Of a DNA stretch of 64,000 nt, positions 36,469-45,564 are shown in pieces; positions within the stretch are counted from its first letter, which is position 1; each line of letters opens with the position of its first letter. Origin of the DNA: Anoxybacterium sp963668245. GTDB lineage: Bacteria > Bacillota > Clostridia > Peptostreptococcales > Anaerovoracaceae. A program made the position numbers and the translations under genes. The DNA is taken from the NCBI GenBank assembly GCA_963668245.2, contig OY764195.2:744001-808000 (forward strand), read 5' to 3'. A model generated the notes under the pieces. The model did no database searches, was not told the DNA's origin, and was given only the letters and a program-made list of their open reading frames with translations.

Positions 36469-36567
36469 AAAAACTCCCTGTAAACGATATAATTAGTCAG
36501 GGATACTTCAAAGTATTGGAAGCAGCATATGAGAATACCACATCGAAAGATGTTCGGGAGGAAACAT

Positions 36568-38886
36568 ATGAAGAAACGCACGGCGCAGGGAACCGTAGCG
36601 GTAAAGAATTTATTGAATCATTTGATGAAATCCATTCCGCGTAAATCAGACAAAACGGAGATAAACTGCGAAGAAAATATTGAATGTAGCAAAGAAACAA
36701 GGGATATGGACAATTGTCATACCCCTGACTTTTCTGATTATCACAATTGTGAGATGAGCAGAGAAAAAGCAAAAGAACAACTGAATCGAAAGATTGAAGA
36801 ACGCTTAGCGCATATTTCTCATATTGATATTGTTAATTTAGAAATCGACCAAATTGAAAAAGAACGTCAAAGAGCGAGGGCTGCCGAACGTATTAACGAA
36901 AGAAGAAATCGGAGAAAGCAGAAGTCAAGTGAAAAACCAGAAACTATCATAACGGAAGAAGGTGTTTTTTCTGACTTTAAGAGGACTTCCGTCTTTGATT
37001 TAATTGAGCCAGAGGCATATCCTTTTGAAGGAAATCATAAGGAAGCTGATGAAATACCGATTGTGGGCCAGATTTCAATCGAAGAAGCACTTGCAGAGGC
37101 AAGAGTGGATAGGATTCTTAGCCGCGTGGAAGGTGTTTCACAAGATGAAGGGTCACCACGTGTAGAAGGTGACACCCACTTGGATGAATCCATAGACCTC
37201 TTTTTCCACCGCGCATTTCTCCTCAAGACAAATGTAGTAAGGGTATTGAAAAAAGTAGGTCAGACTACCATTGTTCTTTTTCTTTGCTATTTAAAAAAAC
37301 CAGCCCAAAAAGGTGTTGGTATCATAGGGCAGAAACTAAGTACTGGAGTTCAGTTCCTAGATCGGAAGCTACATATTGCTGATAAGCTTCAACCAATGGT
37401 TGAAGCACTAATTGATAAAGAGCATGCTGTTTCCGAGCAAATGTGCAAGATGATTGATGGACTGGATCATTTGATAGACTTGGCCTATCAAAAGGCCAAA
37501 GATGCTTGGGATTTTGCTGTTAAACAATATGAAAAGGCTAGAACCTTTTGCCAACGCCACAAGAAAAGTATTATCATTGGATTTGGCGTTTCTGTCGCAG
37601 CAGCTTCGGCTATTACATTGGTAATCGGGAGCATGACAGCATATGAGTATATTTATAACGGAAAAACACTGGGTGTTGTAAAAAATCAGGATGATGTTTA
37701 TAAAACGATTGATATTATAGGGGATAAGCTAAGTTGTGAATACGGTGCAGAAATAACCATCGACAAAGAAGAAGATATTCGCTTCAAAAAAGTAATCGCA
37801 TTTCATCAGGTGGTAGATGATAAAGAAGATATTTTAAACAGATTAACATACATGAGGGATATGAAGGCCAACGGGCATGGGATTTATGTGAATGATACCT
37901 TGGCCGCGGTTTTAGAGAGCGAGGAATCAGCCAATGCGCTTCTTGCCTCAATCCAAAATCAATACCTGAGTGACAACCCAAATATCCAATATAAAAGTGT
38001 GGGGTTTGCTGAAAATGTCACTGTGAAGGATGTGGAAACAAAGCTTGGTAGCATTGAGTCAGAAGAACAAGCATTAGCATATTTAATGACTGGTGCAGTC
38101 GCTCAGCAAATTCACATTGTTGCAAAAGGGGAGACCTTTTCTGAGATTGCAAAAGCATATGGAATGAAGCAGACCGAATTACAAGCGACAAACCCAGATG
38201 TTGAACCCGCAAAATTAAAGGTAGGACAAGAGATTAATTTAAATAGGATTGTCCCATTGATTACAGTGCAAACAGTTGAGGTAGCACAGTATATTGATAC
38301 AATTCCATATGAAATTACCTATGAAAACACAGCAAGCTTATATAAAAACGAGCAAACTGTCAAATCAAAGGGGTCCAATGGAGAAAAGGACGTCGTTGCA
38401 GAAATCGTAAAAAACAACGGCATTGAAGTCAGTCGAACAGAAATTAGTTCAACAGTACTTTCTGAGCCGGTTTCACAGGTTGTATTGGTAGGGACAAAAG
38501 ATCCACCGCCGTTAATAGGAACAGGGTCATTTATCTATCCAATAAGAGGAACGCTTACTTCAAGATTTGGATATCGATGGGGTAGACTTCATTCAGGAAT
38601 TGACTTGGCTGCTTCTATAGGAACACCAATCAAAGCATCTGATGGCGGTGTGGTAACCTTCGCAGGATATAACGGATCGCTTGGTTATATGGTAGCTATC
38701 GATCACGGTGGCGGTCGAGTGACCTGGTACGGACACTGCAGTAAACTCTTTGTCTCAAAGGGAGATAAAGTTTACCAGGGACAACATATTGCTAATGTAG
38801 GCAATACAGGACGCAGTACTGGACCGCATGTTCATTTTGAAGTACATATCAATGGAGTTGCGAAAAATCCACTAAATTACCTATAA
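36568..38886 (+). CDS. M23 peptidase with LysM and G5 domains (membrane-anchored)
   Basis: The start is set at the ATG at 36568, preceded by GGGAGG at 6 bases. A longer frame from 36529 has no ribosome site. The protein (772 aa) has a long charged, coiled cytoplasmic-like N-terminus (1-330), one membrane helix (about 332-357), then an outside part: LysM (about 515-560, VAKGETFSEIAKAYG), G5 (about 565-650), and M23 peptidase with HSGIDLAA (about residue 674) and HVHFEVH as metal ligands. It should cleave peptidoglycan peptide bridges, with LysM binding glycan. The long cytoplasmic N-terminus is unusual for this family. It lies just upstream of walRK, a cell-wall regulator pair. Confidence 0.92.
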   Translation: MKKRTAQGTVAVKNLLNHLMKSIPRKSDKTEINCEENIECSKETRDMDNCHTPDFSDYHNCEMSREKAKEQLNRKIEERLAHISHIDIVNLEIDQIEKERQRARAAERINERRNRRKQKSSEKPETIITEEGVFSDFKRTSVFDLIEPEAYPFEGNHKEADEIPIVGQISIEEALAEARVDRILSRVEGVSQDEGSPRVEGDTHLDESIDLFFHRAFLLKTNVVRVLKKVGQTTIVLFLCYLKKPAQKGVGIIGQKLSTGVQFLDRKLHIADKLQPMVEALIDKEHAVSEQMCKMIDGLDHLIDLAYQKAKDAWDFAVKQYEKARTFCQRHKKSIIIGFGVSVAAASAITLVIGSMTAYEYIYNGKTLGVVKNQDDVYKTIDIIGDKLSCEYGAEITIDKEEDIRFKKVIAFHQVVDDKEDILNRLTYMRDMKANGHGIYVNDTLAAVLESEESANALLASIQNQYLSDNPNIQYKSVGFAENVTVKDVETKLGSIESEEQALAYLMTGAVAQQIHIVAKGETFSEIAKAYGMKQTELQATNPDVEPAKLKVGQEINLNRIVPLITVQTVEVAQYIDTIPYEITYENTASLYKNEQTVKSKGSNGEKDVVAEIVKNNGIEVSRTEISSTVLSEPVSQVVLVGTKDPPPLIGTGSFIYPIRGTLTSRFGYRWGRLHSGIDLAASIGTPIKASDGGVVTFAGYNGSLGYMVAIDHGGGRVTWYGHCSKLFVSKGDKVYQGQHIANVGNTGRSTGPHVHFEVHINGVAKNPLNYL

Positions 38887-38892
38887 AAAATT

Positions 38893-38928
38893 AAGACCGC
38901 CGCCTTGTGCAAAGCGGTCTTTATTTTT
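38893..38928 (+). terminator. Terminator after the M23 peptidase gene
   Basis: AAGACCGC (38893-38900) pairs with GCGGTCTT (38914-38921) around a 13-nt loop and is followed by TATTTTT. The last T bases form part of the -35 of the next promoter. Confidence 0.85.
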
Positions 38929-38955
38929 GACGCACCACATTTTTTTTGATATAAT
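38927..38955 (+). promoter_or_regulatory. walRK promoter
   Basis: TTGACG (38927-38932) and TATAAT (38950-38955) are 17 bases apart, close to the ideal sigma-A form. The -35 starts inside the T-run of the preceding terminator. The coding start is 35 bases further. Confidence 0.85.
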
Positions 38956-38990
38956 GACACCGAATTGGATTACAGGGTGAGGGGGACCAT

Positions 38991-39689
38991 ATGGAACAGA
39001 AAAAAGTTTTGATTATCGAGGATGAAAAATCAATCTCAGATATTATAAAATTTAACTTAACGAAAGAAGGCTTTGAGGTAGATACTGCCTATGATGGGCA
39101 GGATGGCTTGAGCAAAGCGACTTCTGGAAAGCCAGATTTAATTTTGCTTGATGTGATGCTTCCTATTATGGATGGATTTCAAGTGTGCAAAAAAGTGAGA
39201 ACGGAAAGCTCCGTTCCTATTCTGATGCTTACTGCAAAAGAAGAGGAGGTGGATAAGGTTCTTGGATTAGAACTAGGAGCAGACGATTATATTACAAAAC
39301 CATTTGGCATGAGAGAATTGATTGCCAGAATTAAGGCAAACATCAGACGAAATGATTTCATGACAACAGCACAGGAACTTCCTGCAAATGTTCAAGACTT
39401 TGGTAGCCTGGCAATCGATTTAAACAGGTATGAAGTAAGAAAGCATGGAACCGTTTTAGACCTGACCCTTCGCGAATTTGAGCTGCTTAAGTATTTGGCA
39501 GAACGAGAAAATAAGGTTTTTTCCAGAGAACAATTGCTTGAAGAGGTATGGGGATATGAGTATTATGGTGACATCAGAACGGTGGATGTTACAGTGAGAA
39601 GATTAAGAGAGAAGCTAGAAGACGATTCTAGCGATCCGAAATACATTATGACAAAACGAGGCATCGGATATTATTTCAGGAGGCCGTAA
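38991..39689 (+). CDS. walR: WalR (YycF) response regulator
   Basis: The 232-residue OmpR/PhoB-type regulator has a receiver domain (LIIEDEKSISDII start, phospho-acceptor in LLDVMLPI near residue 53, YITKPFG) and a C-terminal winged helix (LREFELLKYLAE ... REQLLEEVWGYEYYGDIRTVDVTVRRLREKLE, quoted in parts). Its sequence and its position before a HAMP-PAS-HisKA kinase fit WalR, the essential regulator of cell-wall hydrolases. The gene order differs from Bacillus: no yycH, yycI or walJ follows walK. The upstream neighbour is an M23 peptidase, a logical target. Confidence 0.92.
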   Translation: MEQKKVLIIEDEKSISDIIKFNLTKEGFEVDTAYDGQDGLSKATSGKPDLILLDVMLPIMDGFQVCKKVRTESSVPILMLTAKEEEVDKVLGLELGADDYITKPFGMRELIARIKANIRRNDFMTTAQELPANVQDFGSLAIDLNRYEVRKHGTVLDLTLREFELLKYLAERENKVFSREQLLEEVWGYEYYGDIRTVDVTVRRLREKLEDDSSDPKYIMTKRGIGYYFRRP

Positions 39690-39692
39690 GGA

Positions 39693-41522
39693 ATGATTGG
39701 CAAAAAACGATGGTCTAGTATCAGGTGGAGGATTGTATTTATCTACTTTCTTCTTGTATTCATAGCCACTACAATCATTGGCGTTTTCATTATGAGCCAA
39801 TTACAAGCATATTATATCCAATCGGTGAGGGACAACATTACGAAATCTGTCCAAGGCACGACTATTTTGTCGTCACTGGGGCAGTATCAAGACTTAAAAT
39901 CAAACCAAAAAGAAGTTCAATCCACAATCGCAAACTGGTCTAAAGCAGTAGAGCAAGAACTATTTGTAGTGGATGATGATTTCACAATCCTAGCTTCCAG
40001 CAATGAAAATCTGGTAGAGCGGAGCGCATTGGATTTATTGAACCAAAGTCTGATTCTTAGTGGCTTGACTGGAACCATTGATGAAGAAGACATGCTTGTT
40101 AAGTCCCAAAGCAGAGAAATACCAGTCAAAAACATGGTGTTTCCCATTGAATCGGAGGATGGTGTCACTGGAGTTTTGTACTTAAGAGAAGACATGTCCA
40201 GTGTCTATGAAACCATCGATCAATCCAAGATTATTTTTGTAAAAGCAATGGGGATTGCTTTATTTATTACAGTGCTATTAGGGTTTTTTATCTCAAGAAG
40301 CATTACTGTCCCAATCAATGACGTTACAGAAAAAGCTGAAAAGATGGCACAAGGTGATTTTAGTCAAGAGGTCAGCGTGAAATCCGATGACGAAATTGGG
40401 CGACTAGCCGAAATGTTTAACATCTTGAGAAAGCAATTGAATTTAACCTTGTTTGAGATCTCAAATGAAAAGAGCAAATTAGAAACCATTCTGAAATATA
40501 TGGCAGACGGGCTGATTGCCGTGAATCTGTCGGGACACATTATTCACGCAAATCCTGCTGCAATGAACATGCTAAAGATCACAGAGGATGATATGATTCA
40601 TCGTCATTATGATGACATCATCAAGCATTACAATGAAAATCTAATATTTGAAAAGCTGCGCAGAAATTGCAAAGACGGTGGAGTCGCAGATGTTTTTATC
40701 TATGGCAGGATGACTTTTGCAGTACGATACGACCGATTCAAAGATGAAAATGGAGAAGACGTGGGCATTATTATGATTCTGCAAGATATTACAGAGCGAC
40801 AAAAACTAGAAAATATGCAGATGGATTTCGTTGCCAATGTTTCTCATGAATTGAAAACACCCCTTACGACCATAAAAAGTTACACAGAAACCTTGTTATG
40901 TGGGCAAGTGGATGACAAAGAAACAAGCGAGCTGTTTTTGGGGATTATTGATACGGAAGCAGATCGGATGAATCGATTGGTCAAAGACTTACTACAGCTT
41001 TCTAGACTAGAACATAAACAAGAAACGTGGAACAAGAAGGAATGCAATTTAATTCAACTTTTAAAAACGGTTGTTACAAAGGTTGAATTGACAGCAAAAA
41101 ACAAAAATCTACATCTGAATTATATTTTTAATGATGAACTACGCATTATGACGGTGATTGACCGAGATGGAATAGAACAGGTACTTCTCAATGTGCTAAG
41201 CAATGCTATAAAGTATACGGAAGAAGGGGGCAGAATCGATATTGATGCGGTCCAGTTGAATAAAACCGCGCATCTTGTGATTGCAGACAATGGAATTGGA
41301 ATTCCAGAAAAAGAGCTTTCCAGAGTTTTTGAACGCTTTTTCCGAGTGGATAAAGCCAGATCAAGAGCAATGGGCGGTACTGGATTAGGTCTTTCTATCT
41401 CCAAACAAATCATAGAAGATCATAATGGAAGTATAGAAATAGAAAGTAAAGAAGGCAAAGGGACAAAGGTAACCATTAAACTCCCCTTGTCATATGCTCG
41501 GGGGAGACAAAACATTGAATAA
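39693..41522 (+). CDS. walK: WalK (YycG) sensor histidine kinase
   Basis: The 609-residue protein has two membrane helices (about 15-35 and 180-200) flanking an extracytoplasmic sensor, then HAMP (about 205-255), PAS (about 265-375), HisKA with VSHELKTPLTT, and an ATPase domain (LNVLSNAIKYT, ADNGIGIP, GGTGLGLSIS). This is the WalK domain order. It starts 3 bases after walR with TAAGGA upstream, so the two are co-expressed. The kinase monitors the state of the cell wall or division site. The walH and walI regulators are not present downstream. Confidence 0.92.
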   Translation: MIGKKRWSSIRWRIVFIYFLLVFIATTIIGVFIMSQLQAYYIQSVRDNITKSVQGTTILSSLGQYQDLKSNQKEVQSTIANWSKAVEQELFVVDDDFTILASSNENLVERSALDLLNQSLILSGLTGTIDEEDMLVKSQSREIPVKNMVFPIESEDGVTGVLYLREDMSSVYETIDQSKIIFVKAMGIALFITVLLGFFISRSITVPINDVTEKAEKMAQGDFSQEVSVKSDDEIGRLAEMFNILRKQLNLTLFEISNEKSKLETILKYMADGLIAVNLSGHIIHANPAAMNMLKITEDDMIHRHYDDIIKHYNENLIFEKLRRNCKDGGVADVFIYGRMTFAVRYDRFKDENGEDVGIIMILQDITERQKLENMQMDFVANVSHELKTPLTTIKSYTETLLCGQVDDKETSELFLGIIDTEADRMNRLVKDLLQLSRLEHKQETWNKKECNLIQLLKTVVTKVELTAKNKNLHLNYIFNDELRIMTVIDRDGIEQVLLNVLSNAIKYTEEGGRIDIDAVQLNKTAHLVIADNGIGIPEKELSRVFERFFRVDKARSRAMGGTGLGLSISKQIIEDHNGSIEIESKEGKGTKVTIKLPLSYARGRQNIE

Positions 41523-41586
41523 ATCATTCCCCTTTATTTTTATTTGTGATAAAATAGGCTAAGCTTTGGGTCCGAGGTGATTTTTT

Positions 41587-42066
41587 ATGTTTAAAAAAAA
41601 GAAACGGCGAAGCAGAGCGTTTAAGGAGACAAGTCAGGTCATAAATCTTGATGAGGCTCGAAAAAAGAGAAAACAAAAGCGTGAGCTAATCGCGGGGAAA
41701 AAATATAAAGCGAAAAAGTTAAAGACAAAAATAACCCAACGCCAAGCAGGACAAAAAGTAAGACGACGCATGGTGTGTTTTTGTGTTTTTGTTGCGGTTG
41801 CATTTATCTTAGGGGCATCCGTTTTTAGTATTGTGAGCCTTAAGATTGCAGAAGCAAAAACCATTCAGGAACAAGAGTCTTTACTTGCAGAAAAATCCAG
41901 ACTGGAAAAGACCTTGTCTCAGGTAAATGAGCCAGAATATATTGAGCAGCAGGCTCGGAAACAATTGAGAATGATAAAGCCGGGAGAAATTCTGTACATT
42001 TTGCCTGGCGATTCAACAGATAACACTACAAGCGATGGCGTTTCAAACAGTCAGGAGAATGAATGA
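41587..42066 (+). CDS. DivIC/FtsL-like septum formation initiator protein
   Basis: The 159-residue protein begins with a strongly basic cytoplasmic tail (about 1-58, many Lys and Arg), then one membrane helix (about 62-84) and an external coiled coil with heptad pattern (about 88-125), ending in an acidic, Ser/Asn-rich tail. The segment EQQARKQLRMIKPGEILYIL is typical of the DivIC family (septum formation initiator), which forms a division complex with FtsL and DivIB. GAGGTG precedes the ATG. Its last four bases overlap the start of rnmV, so the two are translationally coupled. Confidence 0.85.
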   Translation: MFKKKKRRSRAFKETSQVINLDEARKKRKQKRELIAGKKYKAKKLKTKITQRQAGQKVRRRMVCFCVFVAVAFILGASVFSIVSLKIAEAKTIQEQESLLAEKSRLEKTLSQVNEPEYIEQQARKQLRMIKPGEILYILPGDSTDNTTSDGVSNSQENE

Positions 42067-42629
42067 TACAAGAGATTATTGTTGTAGAGGGTAGAGATGA
42101 TGAAGCGGCGGTAAAACGTGCAGTGGACGCAGAAACTATTGCTACACATGGATTTGGAATCAGACAAGAGACAATAAAAAGAATCGAAAAAGCATATCGA
42201 GAAAAAGGTATTATTATTTTTACCGACCCAGATTTTGCTGGTGAAAAAATTCGAAAGAGGCTAGCAGAAAGATTTCCAGAGGGGAAACATGCATTTTTGC
42301 CACGAGAAGAAGCAATAAAAGATGGGGATATTGGTATTGAAAATGCAACTCCTGAGAGCATTCAACAAGCATTAAAAAAAGCGAGAGCTACTGTGGGAGA
42401 AAAGAGATTTGAATTTATGCAAGTTGACATGCTAGACTTTGGATTGATTGGAATTCCAGGAGCTACAGAGCGACGAGACCAGCTGGGAAAGCTTCTAGGA
42501 ATTGGTTATGGAAATGGAAAAGTTTTTTTAAATAGATTAAACCAGTATGGCATAGAAAGACGAGAATTTTTACTTGCAATTGCGGAAATAGAAATGAAAA
42601 AAACAAAAAATAATCAGAACAATGATTAA
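42063..42629 (+). CDS. rnmV: Ribonuclease M5
   Basis: The 188-residue protein has the TOPRIM core IIVVEGRDDEAAVKRAV and the second acidic motif IIIFTDPDFAGEKIRKRL, matching RNase M5, which trims the ends of 5S rRNA. Family length is about 180-190, so it is complete. It overlaps the DivIC-like gene by ATGA and lies 40 bases before rsmA, the usual rnmV-rsmA pairing in Firmicutes. Confidence 0.95.
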   Translation: MIQEIIVVEGRDDEAAVKRAVDAETIATHGFGIRQETIKRIEKAYREKGIIIFTDPDFAGEKIRKRLAERFPEGKHAFLPREEAIKDGDIGIENATPESIQQALKKARATVGEKRFEFMQVDMLDFGLIGIPGATERRDQLGKLLGIGYGNGKVFLNRLNQYGIERREFLLAIAEIEMKKTKNNQNND

Positions 42630-42669
42630 AATGCTGTACTGATGAAAAGAAGGGACATTCGGATAGAAG

Positions 42670-43542
42670 ATGAAATTATATTCACAAACAACCATTCGAG
42701 AAATGAAACAAAAATACAATTTCCATTTCTCAAAAAGTCTGGGTCAGAACTTTCTGACCGATAAAAATATAATCGACAAAATTGTGGAAGGCTCGATGAT
42801 TGGAAAACAGGACCTAGTCATTGAAATTGGACCGGGGATGGGGGTGCTAACAGCAGCTGCAGCTGCAGTTGCTGGAAAGGTCGTTTCCATTGAGATCGAT
42901 CAGAAGTTAATTCCGATTTTGCAAGAAACGTTGCAAGAATTTGATAACATAGAAATCATTCATGGAGATGTTTTAAAAACGAATCTTCAAGAAATAGTGG
43001 AACAAAATAAAGAAATAAATGGTCTAAAGACAGAGAACGTCCGAATTATTGGAAATCTGCCTTACTACATTACGACTCCTATCATCATGAAGATATTAGA
43101 GGATCGAGTTTCAGCCGATAGCATTACGATTATGATGCAAAAAGAAGTTGCAGAGCGCATCAAAGCAATGCCAGGGAGTAAGGTATACGGTGCCTTGTCC
43201 GTTGCGGTTCAGTATTACTGTACCGTGGCTCATGTTGCCAACGCACCAAAGGAAATTTTTATGCCTCAGCCCAAAGTCGATTCCAATGTAATCAGATTGG
43301 ATGTCCGCAAAGAGAAGCCAGTACTGCTCAAGAGCGAGGAAGCTTTTTTTTCGGTGGTAAAAGCGGGATTTGGACAAAGAAGAAAGACTCTTCTCAATTC
43401 TTTGACTGGAATTCATGGACTAACAAAAGAAGAGGTGGCGCAGGTTATGTTGACTGCAGGAATCGATCCGATCAGAAGAGCGGAAACCTTGAGCCTACAA
43501 GAATTTGCTGCCTTGGCTAATACCATTCGGACCGGAATTTAA
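42670..43542 (+). CDS. rsmA: 16S rRNA dimethyladenosine transferase
   Basis: The 290-residue protein has SLGQNFLTD near the N-terminus, the AdoMet-binding motif VIEIGPGMGVLT, the catalytic-site motif GNLPYYITTP, and the C-terminal helical domain (GFGQRRKTLLNSL). It methylates two adjacent adenines near the 3' end of 16S rRNA (also known as KsgA). AAGGG lies upstream. It follows rnmV as in other Firmicutes. Confidence 0.96.
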   Translation: MKLYSQTTIREMKQKYNFHFSKSLGQNFLTDKNIIDKIVEGSMIGKQDLVIEIGPGMGVLTAAAAAVAGKVVSIEIDQKLIPILQETLQEFDNIEIIHGDVLKTNLQEIVEQNKEINGLKTENVRIIGNLPYYITTPIIMKILEDRVSADSITIMMQKEVAERIKAMPGSKVYGALSVAVQYYCTVAHVANAPKEIFMPQPKVDSNVIRLDVRKEKPVLLKSEEAFFSVVKAGFGQRRKTLLNSLTGIHGLTKEEVAQVMLTAGIDPIRRAETLSLQEFAALANTIRTGI

Positions 43543-43567
43543 TGTACTGGAGGAATATGATTAACAA

Positions 43568-45535
43568 ATGAAATCTTTTTTTGAAAAATATTTACACAAC
43601 TCGATTGCTTTATGTATCGTTCTTTCTATAGCAATCAATTTGATTATTGAATCTGCCAGCAGAAAATCATTTTTTGTTTGCATGAAATACATAACAGACT
43701 CACCGATGACATTCCTATATAACACATTTCTGATTTTTGTCACTTTTTCCATAGCATATTTGGTAAAGCGGCGAATTTTTGTTTATGTGGTTGTTTCGAT
43801 TTTTTGGCTCGCCACTGGGATTATGAATGGAATCATTCTTTGCTACCGTATCACTCCTTTTACCGTTACAGATTTGGCGCTGCTAGGTTCTGTAATGTCT
43901 ATCATTCCAAACTATTTGGACACATTTCAGATAGTACTTGCCGTTGGCGCAGGAGTGCTGGTTGTGGTTGCCTTAATCCTTGTTTTCTTATTTATGCCAA
44001 AACACAAACAGAAAATCAACTATAAAAAAAGTGTACTTGGGATTCTCATTTTGGCAGCAGCCTTTTATGGGACTACAAATTTGGCAATACAACAAAACTG
44101 GGTTTCTACCTATTTTGGAAACTTAGGATATGCTTATCGAGATTACGGATTTCCATATTGCTTTATGAATACATGGCTCAATACTGGAGTTTCAAGACCA
44201 TCCAATTATTCCAAGGAAGAGATTGAGCGTATTTTTACAGAAGACGAACTTGCTGCATTTGCAAAGGGAGAGGATGAGTCAGATGCACCAAAAGTGGAAC
44301 CCAATATTATAATGATACAATTGGAGTCCTTTTTCGACCCAACATTAATGGAAAATCTTCAGTTTTCAGAAGATCCAGTGCCCAACTTCAGAAGGTTAAA
44401 GGGAAACTATTCTTCTGGTTTCCTAACGGTACCGGCAGTAGGTGCAGGCACTGCAAATACAGAATTTGAGGTGCTTTCTGGGATGCGTGTTCGATTCTTT
44501 GGACCAGGAGAATATCCTTATAAGTCTACGCTGACGGATGTGACATGTGAATCATTGGCATATGATTTGAAATCACTTGGTTATGGCACCCATGCGATTC
44601 ACAATCACCGAGGTGCTTTTTATGGACGAAACAAAGTATTTCCTAACCTGGGATTTGATACCTTTACTTCATTAGAATATATGAATAATGTGGCAAAAAC
44701 ACCAAAAAATTGGGCAAAAGACGATGTGCTGACAGGAGAGATTTATTCTGCACTGGATTCTACAGAAAGCAGAGACTTTATCTACACCATTTCTGTTCAA
44801 GGACATGGTCAGTATCCGACAAAACGCATCATTGAAAACCCAGAAGTAACCATGTCTGGAATTACAGTAAAAAGTGAGGCGTATGCTTTCGAGTATTATT
44901 TGCAGCAAATCCATGAGATGGACCAATTTATTGGCATATTGACGGATAAGCTTTCTAAATTTGATGAACCAACAGTCCTGGTTCTTTACGGAGACCACCT
45001 GCCGAGCTTAAATATCAGTGAAACCGATTTGGTGAATAGAAATATTTATCAGACCCAGTACGTTATCTGGAGCAATTTTGGTCTAAAAAAGCAAGATAAG
45101 AATTTGTATTCTTACCAGCTTGGAGCGGAAGTTTTGAATCAAGTGGATATCCATGAAGGCGTTTTAGTGACATACCATCAAGATCACCTAGAGGATACGG
45201 ATTATCTGAAAAACTTGAAAGCGCTCCAATACGACATGCTTTATGGAAAAGATTTTATCTTTGGAGAAATCAATCCATATCGTCCGACAAAGATGAAAAT
45301 GGGAGTCAATCCAATTAAAGTTGACGAAGTGGTTGAAGTTGGGAAAAAATACTACATCAAAGGAGAGAACTTTACACCATATAGCAAAATATCTATTGAT
45401 GGAGAAGTGTTAGATACCATATTCTTAGGCCCTAGTGTTCTTGGACTGCTGGAAGAAGTAGAACCAGAAGATGTATCAAAAATGAAAGTAAGTCAAGTTG
45501 AAAAAAACAATGCCATCTTGAGCACCACAGAGTAG
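43568..45535 (+). CDS. LTA synthase-family membrane sulfatase
   Basis: The 655-residue protein has about five membrane helices (about 10-170) and then an external sulfatase-fold domain. It keeps IIMIQLESFFDP, the nucleophile region GAGTANTEFEVLSGM (Thr), HNHRGAFYGRN and LYGDHLPSL, typical of LtaS-type phosphoglycerol transferases. The C-terminal about 100 residues look like a small beta-sandwich (YIKGENFTPYSKISIDG), an extra module outside the usual family length. It could make lipoteichoic acid or modify a surface polymer. A five-codon frame (ATG at 43557 to TGA at 43571) overlaps its start as ATGA. Confidence 0.9.
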   Translation: MKSFFEKYLHNSIALCIVLSIAINLIIESASRKSFFVCMKYITDSPMTFLYNTFLIFVTFSIAYLVKRRIFVYVVVSIFWLATGIMNGIILCYRITPFTVTDLALLGSVMSIIPNYLDTFQIVLAVGAGVLVVVALILVFLFMPKHKQKINYKKSVLGILILAAAFYGTTNLAIQQNWVSTYFGNLGYAYRDYGFPYCFMNTWLNTGVSRPSNYSKEEIERIFTEDELAAFAKGEDESDAPKVEPNIIMIQLESFFDPTLMENLQFSEDPVPNFRRLKGNYSSGFLTVPAVGAGTANTEFEVLSGMRVRFFGPGEYPYKSTLTDVTCESLAYDLKSLGYGTHAIHNHRGAFYGRNKVFPNLGFDTFTSLEYMNNVAKTPKNWAKDDVLTGEIYSALDSTESRDFIYTISVQGHGQYPTKRIIENPEVTMSGITVKSEAYAFEYYLQQIHEMDQFIGILTDKLSKFDEPTVLVLYGDHLPSLNISETDLVNRNIYQTQYVIWSNFGLKKQDKNLYSYQLGAEVLNQVDIHEGVLVTYHQDHLEDTDYLKNLKALQYDMLYGKDFIFGEINPYRPTKMKMGVNPIKVDEVVEVGKKYYIKGENFTPYSKISIDGEVLDTIFLGPSVLGLLEEVEPEDVSKMKVSQVEKNNAILSTTE

Positions 45536-45564
45536 AAGCAGAAAAGAGTATTGGAGGGATTGGG

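Noticed and set aside
36465..36644. TTG-started frame of 59 codons after the DnaD fusion, considered as a remnant of the DnaC AAA+ domain
   Set aside because: Its product has no Walker motifs or other AAA+ resemblance, and it overlaps the well-supported M23 gene.
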